A stretch of DNA of 64,000 nucleotides from NCBI GenBank assembly GCA_019240215.1, contig JAFAYQ010000035.1:44123-108122 (forward strand), in the 5' to 3' direction. Numbering within the stretch: the stretch's first letter is position 1; each line of letters starts with the position of its first letter. This DNA comes from Actinomycetota bacterium. Lineage in GTDB: Bacteria > Actinomycetota > Actinomycetes > Streptosporangiales > Streptosporangiaceae. The translations under genes were made by a program, and so were the position numbers. The notes below the pieces were generated by a model. The model saw only the letters and a program-made list of their open reading frames with translations. It was not told where the DNA came from and ran no database searches. Positions 26,951 to 34,203 of the stretch are shown here, piece after piece.

Positions 26951-27898
26951 GTGCCCGAGGAGAAGCGCGGGCTGAGGCTGGTCCTGGTGCTGACCGAGAA
27001 CTGGACCATGCTGGCGGGCACCGACCTGCCCGCGCTGGTGCGGATGGCCCGGCAGGCCGAGGACAACGGCTTCGACGCGGTCATGCTGAGCGAGCACGTG
27101 GTCCTCGGCCCGGACGCCGGGGCGGCCGGGGTGATGGACAACCCGCGTGACTGGGCCTACCCCGGCAACCAGGACCCGGCCACCCCCTGGCCGAGCTCGC
27201 TGGTGCTGCTGAGCGCGATGGCCGCCGTCACCAGCACCCTGCGGCTGGTGGCGGGGGCGGTCATCGTCCCCCTCCGGCACCCGCTGCTGCTGGCCAAGGA
27301 GCTGGCCACCCTCGACCTGGTGGCCCAGGGGCGGCTGGTGGTGATCCCGACCGTCAGCTGGAGCCACGACGAGTACGACGCGCTCGGGGTGCCGTTCGCC
27401 GACCGCGGCGCGCTGCTGGATGAGCACCTGGCCGCCTGGGAGCAGCTGTACCGCAAGACCCCGGCCAGCTTCGACGGCGCCCACTACCGGTTCCGCGACG
27501 TCTACCTGGAACCCAAGGCGTACCGGGCGGACGGCCCGCGGCTGTGGTTCGGGGGCCAGCGGCTGCACCCGGCCCTGCTGCGGCGGCTGGTCCGGCACGG
27601 GGACGGTTTCAACCCGCTCGGCCGCCCGCGGGCCGCCGAGCTGGAGACGCTGCGAGCGGCGATGACCGCGGCCGGCCGCGACCCGGCCGAGCTGGAGATG
27701 GTGGGCGGCATCCGCGGCACGTTCCCCACCCCGGACGCGGTCGCCGAGCTGGGGCCGGCGGTGGACACCATCGCCGAACAGTGGGAGCAGGGGTTCACTA
27801 CGATCTGCGTGAAACCCTCCATGTTCATCGATGATCCACGCGACCTGCCCCGGTTCTGCCGCGAGGTGGTACGGCAAGCCAGCCGCCTGATCGGCTAG
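26951..27898 (+). CDS. luciferase-like (LLM) F420-type oxidoreductase
   Basis: A 315-residue TIM-barrel flavin/F420 oxidoreductase of the bacterial luciferase family. Typical segments are LVRMARQAEDNGFDAVMLSEHVVLGP, the strand-4 region LRLVAGAVIVPLRHPLLLAKELATLDLVAQGRLVV, and PRLWFGGQRLHPALLRRLVRHGDGF. Many actinobacterial members use coenzyme F420, but the sequence does not prove which cofactor applies. It begins three bases after the permease stop, so the two are co-transcribed. The following PLP decarboxylase starts 32 bases later and may belong to the same unit. Confidence 0.85.
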   Translation: MPEEKRGLRLVLVLTENWTMLAGTDLPALVRMARQAEDNGFDAVMLSEHVVLGPDAGAAGVMDNPRDWAYPGNQDPATPWPSSLVLLSAMAAVTSTLRLVAGAVIVPLRHPLLLAKELATLDLVAQGRLVVIPTVSWSHDEYDALGVPFADRGALLDEHLAAWEQLYRKTPASFDGAHYRFRDVYLEPKAYRADGPRLWFGGQRLHPALLRRLVRHGDGFNPLGRPRAAELETLRAAMTAAGRDPAELEMVGGIRGTFPTPDAVAELGPAVDTIAEQWEQGFTTICVKPSMFIDDPRDLPRFCREVVRQASRLIG

Positions 27899-27930
27899 CC
27901 GGCGGCCAGCGGGGCGAGAGGAGCACCGAC

Positions 27931-29331
27931 GTGATGCACGCTGGCCCGGCCGGTTACGGCGAGCTCGCCGAGCAGTTGCGGGCGGCCGTCCGCAGCGTCG
28001 GCGACTGGATGGCCGAGTACGGCGAGTTCACACCGCATCCCTCGCTCGACGTGGCCGAGGACGACCTGCGCCGGGCGACCGGGGCCCTGCACGAGCGGCT
28101 GCGCGAGAACTACCCGTTCTTCCATCCCCGCTACGTCGGGCAGATGCTCAAGCCCCCGCACCCGGCGGCGGTCATCGGCTACCTCACCGCGATGCTGATC
28201 AACCCGAACAACCACGCGCTCGATGGCGGCCCCGCCACCGCCCGGATGGAAAAAGAGGTCACGGCCGAGCTGGCCGCGATGTTCGGCTACCCCACGCACC
28301 TGGGCCACCTGACCAGCAGCGGCACCATCGCCAACCTGGAAGCGCTGTTCGTCGCCCGCCAGACCCACCCGGGCCAGGCGATCGCCCACAGCGCCGACGC
28401 CCACTACACCCACGCGCGCATGTGCCACCTGCTGGGCGTCGAGTCGGTACCGGTGGCGGCCGGGGCCGACGGCACTCTCGATCTGCAGGCGCTGGAGGAG
28501 ACGCTGCGCGGCGGGCGCATCGGCACGGTGGTGGCGACCGCGGGCACCACCGGCCTGGGTGCGGTCGACCCGGTGCACGAGATCATCCCGCTGGCCCGCC
28601 GCTACGGCGCCCGGGTGCACGTGGACGCCGCCTACGGCGGGTTCTTCCGGCTGATCGCCGACGACAGCGGCGACGGGGTGGCGGCGGCGCCGTTCGCGGC
28701 CATCGCCGGCAGCGACTCGGTGGTGATCGACCCGCACAAGCACGGCCTGCAGCCCTACGGCTGCGGCGCGGTGATCTTCCGCGACCCGGGGGTCGCCCGG
28801 CACTACCTGCACGACTCCCCCTACACCTACTTCACCTCGGACGAGCTGCACCTGGGCGAGATCTCGCTGGAATGCTCGCGGGCGGGGGCGGCGGCCGCCG
28901 CGCTGTGGCTGACGCTGGAGCTGCTGCCGCTGACCGCCGACGGGCTGGGGGCGGTGCTGCGACCGGGACGGCGGGCGGCGCGGGCCTGGGCCGGCCTGAT
29001 CGAGGAGAGTGAACAGCTCAGCTTGTTCCAGCCGCCCCAGCTGGACATCCTCAGCTACTTCCCGAGCTGCTTCCCGGGCCGGCCGCGGCTGTCGCAGATC
29101 GATGCGGCCAGTGCCCGGGTGCTGGACGGCGGCATGCAGCGGCCCAGCGACCAGTCGCTGTTCGTGGCCACCTACACCGTCGATGGCGCCAGCCTGGCCG
29201 CCCGCGGCCACCGGGTCGACGCCGACGTGGCCAGCGGCCGGATCCTGCGCAGCGTGCTGATGAAACCGGAGATCGAGGAGCGCGTCCCCGCCCTGCACCA
29301 GCAGGTGCTGGACCTGCTGGCGGACGCGTGA
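27931..29331 (+). CDS. PLP-dependent aromatic-amino-acid-type decarboxylase (group II)
   Basis: A 466-residue group II pyridoxal-phosphate decarboxylase, the family of aromatic L-amino acid, tyrosine, glutamate and diaminobutyrate decarboxylases. The order of motifs is standard: HPRYVGQMLKPPHPAAV, TSSGTIANLEAL, ATAGTTGLGAVDP, HVDAAYGGFF, and the PLP lysine Lys270 in DPHKHGLQPYGCG. It would produce an amine from an amino acid. Together with a copper amine oxidase at 34204 and a permease at 25451, an aromatic amino acid to arylalkylamine route is plausible but inferred. GAGAGGAG lies seven bases before GTG 27931 (ATG 27934 is also possible). The GNAT gene overlaps its stop. Confidence 0.87.
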   Translation: MMHAGPAGYGELAEQLRAAVRSVGDWMAEYGEFTPHPSLDVAEDDLRRATGALHERLRENYPFFHPRYVGQMLKPPHPAAVIGYLTAMLINPNNHALDGGPATARMEKEVTAELAAMFGYPTHLGHLTSSGTIANLEALFVARQTHPGQAIAHSADAHYTHARMCHLLGVESVPVAAGADGTLDLQALEETLRGGRIGTVVATAGTTGLGAVDPVHEIIPLARRYGARVHVDAAYGGFFRLIADDSGDGVAAAPFAAIAGSDSVVIDPHKHGLQPYGCGAVIFRDPGVARHYLHDSPYTYFTSDELHLGEISLECSRAGAAAAALWLTLELLPLTADGLGAVLRPGRRAARAWAGLIEESEQLSLFQPPQLDILSYFPSCFPGRPRLSQIDAASARVLDGGMQRPSDQSLFVATYTVDGASLAARGHRVDADVASGRILRSVLMKPEIEERVPALHQQVLDLLADA

Positions 29332-29927
29332 CCGGGCTGGCGGGCGGGCCGGAGCTGACCTACCGGTACGCCGGACCGGCCGACGTGCCCGCGGTGGTGA
29401 CCCTGGTCGACTCCGCCTACCGGGGTGAGGACAGCCTGGCCGGCTGGACGTCCGAGGCGGCCCTGATCGAGGGCCAGCGGACCGACGCGGCCACGGTGTC
29501 GGCGCTGATCGCCGAGCCGGGCGCGCACGTGCTGCTGGCCGAGGAAGCCGGAGCCGAGGAAGCCGGAGCCGGGCAGGCCGGAGCCGGGGGGGCCGGGGCT
29601 CTGCAAGCGTGCTGTGAGCTGCGCGAACCGGACTCGCCGGGCGGGGTGGCCTATTTCGGCATGTTCGCCGTCCGGCCGGCCCGGCAGCGGAGCGGTTTCG
29701 GGCGGATCGTGCTGGCCGAGGCCGAACGGGTGGCGCGCGAGGAGTTCGGCGCGGCCAGCCTGGAGATGACCGTGATCCGCCAGCGGGAGACGCTGATCGC
29801 CTGGTACGAGCGCCGCGGCTATCAGCGGACGGGCGAGCTGAAGCCTTTCCCGTACGAGGACGGCACCGTCGGCCGTCCCAAGGTGGCTGACCTGGAGTTC
29901 GCCACCCTGGCCAAGCGGCTGCGCTGA
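29328..29927 (+). CDS. GNAT-family N-acetyltransferase
   Basis: A 199-residue acetyltransferase. The acetyl-CoA-binding motif is MFAVRPARQRSGFGRIVLAEAERVA (about residues 110-135), and the C-terminal AWYERRGYQRTGE is the usual motif B. Residues about 72-91 are an insertion of four imperfect EEAGA-type pentapeptides encoded by 15-base units (29541-29600), placed between the first strands. Its start GTGA overlaps the decarboxylase stop, so it may acetylate an amine product; that link is inference. A GC palindrome follows its stop. Confidence 0.82.
   Translation: MTGLAGGPELTYRYAGPADVPAVVTLVDSAYRGEDSLAGWTSEAALIEGQRTDAATVSALIAEPGAHVLLAEEAGAEEAGAGQAGAGGAGALQACCELREPDSPGGVAYFGMFAVRPARQRSGFGRIVLAEAERVAREEFGAASLEMTVIRQRETLIAWYERRGYQRTGELKPFPYEDGTVGRPKVADLEFATLAKRLR
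29541..29600 (+). repeat. four 15-bp tandem units inside the GNAT gene
   Basis: GAGGAAGCCGGAGCC occurs twice exactly (29541-29570), followed by two diverged units to 29600. They encode EEAGA, EEAGA, GQAGA and GGAGA, so the repeat stays in frame. Confidence 0.75.
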
Positions 29928-29935
29928 CCCCCCAG

Positions 29936-29949
29936 GCCCCGGCCGGGGC
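29936..29949. terminator. possible terminator hairpin after the GNAT gene
   Basis: GCCCCGGCCGGGGC is a perfect palindrome eight bases after the GNAT stop; it can fold with a four-base loop. There is no U-tract, as is common in GC-rich actinobacteria, so the call is weak. Confidence 0.35.
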
Positions 29950-29982
29950 GGGATTCGCTGAGTTATTCTTAGCGTCGCTTTT

Positions 29983-29996
29983 ACTTAGTGCTGAGT
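29983..29996. promoter_or_regulatory. candidate operator of the following MarR gene
   Basis: ACTTAG-TG-CTGAGT is a dyad with one mismatch in the six-base arms. It lies in an AT-rich tract, 26 bases before the MarR start, and CTGAG and CTTAG half-sites recur just upstream (29958-29972). Autoregulation is the likely use. Confidence 0.45.
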
Positions 29997-30022
29997 TAGT
30001 TCGGCCGGCGGAGGGGTTCGCG

Positions 30023-30646
30023 ATGCCTGGTGAGGACGCGATCGACCGGATCGAGGCGGCGTGGCATCGGGAGCGGCCCGACGTGGACGTCAGCTCGGTC
30101 GGCATCGTCTCCCGGATCTGGCGGATCGCCCGGCACCTGGAGCAGGCGCGCAAGGAACGGCTGGCCGAGCACGGCACCGACCGGGTGACGCTCGACGTGC
30201 TGGCCATGCTGCGCCGGTCGGGGGCGCCGTTCCGGATGACGGCGGGCGAGCTGACCCATCACTCGCTGCTGAGCTCGGGCGGGGTCTCCCAGCGGCTGGA
30301 AAAGCTCGAACGGGCGGGCCTGGTGACCCGGGAGATCCACAGCGAGGACCGGCGCCGGATCGACGTCGGGCTGACCCCGGCCGGGGTCGAGCTGATCGAC
30401 TCGATCCTCGCCGACCTGATGACCCACGAGGCCAAGCTGCTCGACGGGCTGACCGGGCCGGACCAGGACGACCTTCGGCGGATCCTGAAAACGCTGCTGG
30501 CCCGATTCGAGCCGCTGACCCCCGGCACCGGCCCCGCCCCCGACCCGGCCTCCGGCCCCGACCTCGACCCGGCCTCCGGCCCCGACCTCGACCCGGCCTC
30601 GGCCCCCGACCCGGCCTCCGCAGATAGGTTAGAAGCAAATAGTTGA
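30023..30646 (+). CDS. MarR-family regulator with a repetitive acidic C-terminal tail
   Basis: A 207-residue MarR protein. The winged helix-turn-helix is at about residues 70-125 (RMTAGELTHHSLLSSGGVSQRLEKLERAGLVTREIHSEDRRRIDVGLTPAG), close to regulators that use SGGVSxRLxxLE recognition helices. From about residue 170 the chain becomes a Pro-Asp-Ser tail built from repeats of GPDLDPAS, encoded by 24-base direct repeats around 30550-30610. Such a tail is not part of the MarR fold and probably arose by slippage. Its target is unknown; a dyad just upstream suggests it controls itself. Confidence 0.85.
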   Translation: MPGEDAIDRIEAAWHRERPDVDVSSVGIVSRIWRIARHLEQARKERLAEHGTDRVTLDVLAMLRRSGAPFRMTAGELTHHSLLSSGGVSQRLEKLERAGLVTREIHSEDRRRIDVGLTPAGVELIDSILADLMTHEAKLLDGLTGPDQDDLRRILKTLLARFEPLTPGTGPAPDPASGPDLDPASGPDLDPASAPDPASADRLEANS

Positions 30647-30668
30647 CCTCTAAGAAAATTAGTCCTAG

Positions 30669-31151
30669 CGTAATTCTCGTCGTTGTTGCCTAGGTCGCAT
30701 CTCCCTGGGTAGCGCCTGCGCCGATCCCAATCTCGCGTCGCCGCTGGAGACCGCGACCGACCGGGGCCGCACCCAGGTCGTGGTCCAGCAGTGGATCCCC
30801 GCCTGCGCCGAGGGTGACCGGCGCGTCATCGTCCTCGACGGCCGCCCGGCCGGCGTGATCCGGCGGTTGGCCGGGGCCGACGACTTCCGCTGCAACATGG
30901 CGACCGGGGCGGTGGCGGTGGCCGACACGGTCACCGAGCAGGACGAGGCGCTCTGCGCCCGGCTGGCTCCGCTGCTGCGCGCCCACGGGCTGCCCTTCGT
31001 CGGCATCGACGTCATCGGCGGCCTGCTGACCGAGGTCAACGTGACCAGCCCGACCGGGGTGCGCGAGACCGACGCGCTCAGCGGCACCAGCATCGCGGCC
31101 GAGACGCTGGCCTGGGTGGAAGCCAATTGCCCGTTGCCCGTGCGGACATAA
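30669..31151 (+). pseudogene. C-terminal half of a glutathione-synthetase-like ATP-grasp protein
   Basis: The frame open from 30669 encodes ADPNLASPLETA, VVVQQWIPACAEGDRRVIVLDG, then FVGIDVIGGLLTEVNVTSPTGVRE. These align in order with the C-terminal half of prokaryotic glutathione synthetase (GshB), including the GDKR-like and GIDVIG-LTEINVTSPT metal and ATP sites. The N-terminal pre-ATP-grasp half and start of the ATP-grasp domain (about 170 residues) are absent, and the first possible start codon is GTG 30780 inside the domain. I read it as a 5'-truncated gene. GshB is unexpected in an actinobacterium, which normally makes mycothiol. Confidence 0.7.
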
Positions 31152-31161
31152 AGGGCCGGCG

Positions 31162-31974
31162 TCACCAGTCGATGCTGGCGCCCGCGTTCATGGCCAGGTT
31201 GCCGCCGTCGACCGGCAGCATCACCCCGGTGACCATGGAGGCGGCCGCCGAGGCGAGGAACAGCACCGGCCCGACGATCTCGGGCGGTGAGCCCATCCGC
31301 CCGAGCGGGATGCCGCTGACCGCCCGGTTGACCAGCTTGGCGTGGGCGGGATCGTCGATCTGGCCCGCCCACCAGTCGTTGACGAACTGGCAGGGCAGCA
31401 CCGCGTTGACGCGGATCCCGTGCGGAGCCCACACGTAAGCGTGCTCCCGGGTCAGCTGGACCACGCCGCCCTTGGCCGCGCTGTAAGCCAGGTTGCCGCG
31501 GCCGAGGGCGCTGACCCCGGCGGTCGAGGCGAAGTTGACGATGCTGCCGCCGCGGCCGGCCGCGATCATGCGGCGGGCGGCCGCCCGCGAGCAGAGGAAG
31601 TAGCTGGTGAGGTTGGAGGCCAGCGAGTAGTTCCACTGCTCCAGCGGATAGTCCTCGGCCCGGTGGCGTTCGACCGGGGCCGAGATCGCGTTGACCAGGA
31701 TGCTGACCGGCCCGAAGGCGGCGTCGACCTGCGTGAACACCTCGTCGACGGCCGCCTCGGAGCTGAGGTCGGCCCCGTAGCCGGCCGCCCGGCCGCCGGC
31801 GTCGGTGATCGAGTCGCGGACCTGCTCGGCGTGGGCCGGGCGGAGGTCGACCACCACGACCGCGGCGCCGGCGTCGGCCAGCCCCCGGGCGACGACGGCA
31901 CCGAGCGCGCCGCCGCCGCCGGTGACGACGGCGGTCTGGCCGGACAGGTCGAACAGGGCAGGCAGGTCGGTCAC
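31162..31974 (-). CDS. short-chain dehydrogenase/reductase (SDR)
   Basis: A 270-residue classical SDR. The NAD(P)-binding motif is VVTGGGGALGAVVARGL (TGxxxGxG form), the acidic residue in VVDLRPA favours NAD(H), and the catalytic YxxxK is present in LAYSAAKGG, with an upstream serine in FASTAG. The C-terminal MLPVDGGNLAMNAG is the usual end. The substrate is not evident. The GTG at 31974 follows GGGAG. It is divergent from the ureohydrolase gene, with a strong dyad between them. Confidence 0.87.
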   Translation of the reverse strand: MTDLPALFDLSGQTAVVTGGGGALGAVVARGLADAGAAVVVVDLRPAHAEQVRDSITDAGGRAAGYGADLSSEAAVDEVFTQVDAAFGPVSILVNAISAPVERHRAEDYPLEQWNYSLASNLTSYFLCSRAAARRMIAAGRGGSIVNFASTAGVSALGRGNLAYSAAKGGVVQLTREHAYVWAPHGIRVNAVLPCQFVNDWWAGQIDDPAHAKLVNRAVSGIPLGRMGSPPEIVGPVLFLASAAASMVTGVMLPVDGGNLAMNAGASIDW

Positions 31975-32004
31975 GAGGACTCCCAGGGGGACGCAAACGG
32001 CACA

Positions 32005-32021
32005 GTGATCTTGATGATCAC
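32005..32021. promoter_or_regulatory. dyad GTGATC-TTGAT-GATCAC between SDR and ureohydrolase genes
   Basis: A perfect inverted repeat with six-base arms and a five-base centre in the 62-base divergent gap. It sits 15 bases before the ureohydrolase ATG and 30 bases before the SDR start, so a bound protein could control both. Confidence 0.55.
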
Positions 32022-32036
32022 GTAAAACTGGGCGGT

Positions 32037-32936
32037 ATGACCAGTCCTGGTTCCGTGTCGGCCGACGGCGTCCACCTGCGGCTGCTGTGGCCGCAGTGGC
32101 AGGGTGCCGGTACCTCGAGCGTGGCCGGGCTGGCGGCCGAGTTCCCGCTCGAGGTGGCCCGGCGCGGGTACGCGCTCGGCTCGGCGGTGCTGGAGGCGAT
32201 CTTGCCGCCCCACGACGGCCCGACGGCGGCGGTGCCGGTCACGATGTCCGGCGACGGGCTGGCCGAACGCGGCGGGGTCGAGGCCGCCGCCGTGGTCCGC
32301 GACCAGCTGGCGGCCGCGCTGGCGGTCATCGATGCCTACGGGCCGGCCCGGATCGCGACGCTGGGCGGCGAATGCTCGGTCAGCGTGGCCCCATTCTCCC
32401 ACCTGGCCCGCCGGTACGGCGACGACCTGGCCATCGTCTGGATCGACTCGCACCCCGACATCGGCACCCCGGCCAGCGGCTATCCGGGCTGGCACGCGAT
32501 GGCGGTCGCCGCGCTGACCGGCCACGGCCACCCCGGCCTGCTGGACCTGCTGCCGGCCACGGTCCCGGGCGGCCGGGTCGCGCTGGCCGGGCTGCACGCC
32601 TGGACCGACGATGACATCGGCAACGTGGCCGGCTGGGGTATCCGGTCGTTCAGCCCAGGCCAGCTCCGCGACTCCAGCGGCCCGCTGCTGGACTGGCTGG
32701 CGGCCACCGGCTGCTCACGGGTGGCGATCCACTTCGACGTGGACACGATCGACAGCGACGAGATCGTGCTCGGCCTCGGGGCCGAACCCGGCGGGCTGAC
32801 CAGCGCCCAGGCCCGGCGGGTGGTGGCCGACCTGGATCAGGTGGCCGACGTGGTCGGGTTCACCGTCGCCGAGTTCTTCCCCCGGCAGGTCATGCACCTG
32901 CGGCAGATTTTGCGCGGCTTCCCGCTGATCTCCTGA
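32037..32936 (+). CDS. arginase/agmatinase-family (ureohydrolase) protein
   Basis: A 299-residue protein of the ureohydrolase family, binuclear-manganese enzymes that cleave guanidino compounds. The metal-binding D-x-H-x-D is present in WIDSHPDIGTP, as is D-x-D in HFDVDTIDSD. The first motif, GGDHS in arginases, reads GGECS, so the histidine ligand is replaced by cysteine. This variant occurs in a poorly characterised actinobacterial subgroup, so arginase or agmatinase activity should not be assumed. Its 3' end overlaps the convergent MFS gene by 47 bases. The divergent SDR shares its promoter region. Confidence 0.83.
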   Translation: MTSPGSVSADGVHLRLLWPQWQGAGTSSVAGLAAEFPLEVARRGYALGSAVLEAILPPHDGPTAAVPVTMSGDGLAERGGVEAAAVVRDQLAAALAVIDAYGPARIATLGGECSVSVAPFSHLARRYGDDLAIVWIDSHPDIGTPASGYPGWHAMAVAALTGHGHPGLLDLLPATVPGGRVALAGLHAWTDDDIGNVAGWGIRSFSPGQLRDSSGPLLDWLAATGCSRVAIHFDVDTIDSDEIVLGLGAEPGGLTSAQARRVVADLDQVADVVGFTVAEFFPRQVMHLRQILRGFPLIS

Positions 32937-34137
32937 GCCTGCCCCGCGAGGAGCCGCCGCCCTGCGCCAGCAGCAGCCCGATGGCGGCGGCGGCCAGCAC
33001 GGCGAGCGCGGCCGCGTAGACCAGGGCGGTCGAGTGCAGCCCGTACGCGGTGGTCGCGACCCCGGCGATCAGCGCCGGGATGCTGAACGCGAGATAGCCG
33101 ACCACGTAGATGGCGGTGACCAGGCCGGCCCGCTCACCGGGCTCGGCCAGCGCGGTGACCACGCGGAACGAGCCGAGGAAAGCCAGCCCGAAGCCGACGC
33201 CGGCGATGCCGCTGCCGACGAAGAAGACCGGCGCGGTGCTGGCGGCGGTCGCGCCGAACGTCATCGCCATGCCTGCCAGCAGGAACAGGCAGCCGGTGAG
33301 CATGATCGTGCGCGGGTTGATGTCACGCAGCAGCAGCGCGGCGGCGGCGCCGACCCCGCAGAGCAGGAAGATCACCAGGCCGCCCCACACCAGGTTGGCC
33401 GAACCGGTCACCTCGGCGGCCAGGCTCGGCCCGAGCGACAGGTACAGGCCGCCCAGCGCCCAGCCGGTGACGATGCAGGGCACGGCCGCGAAGAAGGTCC
33501 GCCGGGCCGGGCGGGGCACGACGACGCGGGGCCGCAGCGAGGCCAGCACCCCGGGCCGCCGGATCCCCGGCTCGGGGATGAACGGCACGGCGGCGACGCC
33601 GGCCACGAACACGCCCAGCAGCACCCACCAGACCAGGTGGGTCGGGGCCGCCGCGTACTGGACCAGCACGCTGGTGACCAGACCGCCCAGAGCCAGCCCG
33701 AGGCTGGAGAAAACGCTGGTCACCAGCGGTGCCCGGTGACTGCCGGGCGGCTGCAGGTCGATCAGGGCGGCGCCGGTCGGGCCGGTCGCCAGCCCGCTGG
33801 CGATGCCCTGCAGGGACCGGGCCGCGAACAGCGCCCCGGTGCCGTGCGCGTCCAGGAAGACCACGCAGCCGGCCACGCTGAACACCAGCGCCGCGGCGAT
33901 GACCGGGAGGCGGCCCAGGTAATCCGACACCGACCCGAAGAACAGCAACGTGACCAGCAGCACCAGTACGTACACGGCGAACACCGCGGTCAAGGTGGCG
34001 GCCGAGAAATGAAAGCGTTGCTGGTAGACGTCGTACAACGGCGAGGCGGCAGCCGAGGCGAAGAACACCATCAGGAACACCCCGGCCAGGATCCAGAAGG
34101 CGACCGGCTTGGGCAGCGTCACGCGGCGAGACCACAC
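32890..34137 (-). CDS. MFS transporter
   Basis: A 415-residue major facilitator with about 12 hydrophobic segments, starting FWILAGVFLMVFFASAAASPLYDVYQ. The loop 2-3 signature appears as FGSVSDYLGRLPVI. A second half begins after a basic central loop near residues 200-215 (RPRVVVPRPARRTFF). Substrate unknown; exporter or importer is open. The start is uncertain: I use GTG 34137, since the frame upstream runs into the promoter of the divergent amine oxidase and no clear ribosome site is visible. Divergence from the amine oxidase suggests a shared amine-related job. Confidence 0.82.
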   Translation of the reverse strand: MWSRRVTLPKPVAFWILAGVFLMVFFASAAASPLYDVYQQRFHFSAATLTAVFAVYVLVLLVTLLFFGSVSDYLGRLPVIAAALVFSVAGCVVFLDAHGTGALFAARSLQGIASGLATGPTGAALIDLQPPGSHRAPLVTSVFSSLGLALGGLVTSVLVQYAAAPTHLVWWVLLGVFVAGVAAVPFIPEPGIRRPGVLASLRPRVVVPRPARRTFFAAVPCIVTGWALGGLYLSLGPSLAAEVTGSANLVWGGLVIFLLCGVGAAAALLLRDINPRTIMLTGCLFLLAGMAMTFGATAASTAPVFFVGSGIAGVGFGLAFLGSFRVVTALAEPGERAGLVTAIYVVGYLAFSIPALIAGVATTAYGLHSTALVYAAALAVLAAAAIGLLLAQGGGSSRGRLRRSAGSRAKSAAGA

Positions 34138-34203
34138 GGGTAGGTCCAACTTCGCCAGGTCTGCGCCTGTTCCTCCGGCGGCCGATGCACTTATGTTGCC
34201 GGT

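Noticed and set aside
25475..27877. An 800-codon minus-strand open frame opposite the permease and luciferase-like genes
   Set aside because: Low-complexity Gly/Arg/Gln/His translation with no domain; the plus strand has two clear protein families.
22205..34137. A natural-product biosynthetic cluster suggested by P450, MFS, MarR and decarboxylase genes
   Set aside because: No polyketide, peptide-synthetase, terpene or RiPP core gene is present; the content is catabolic.
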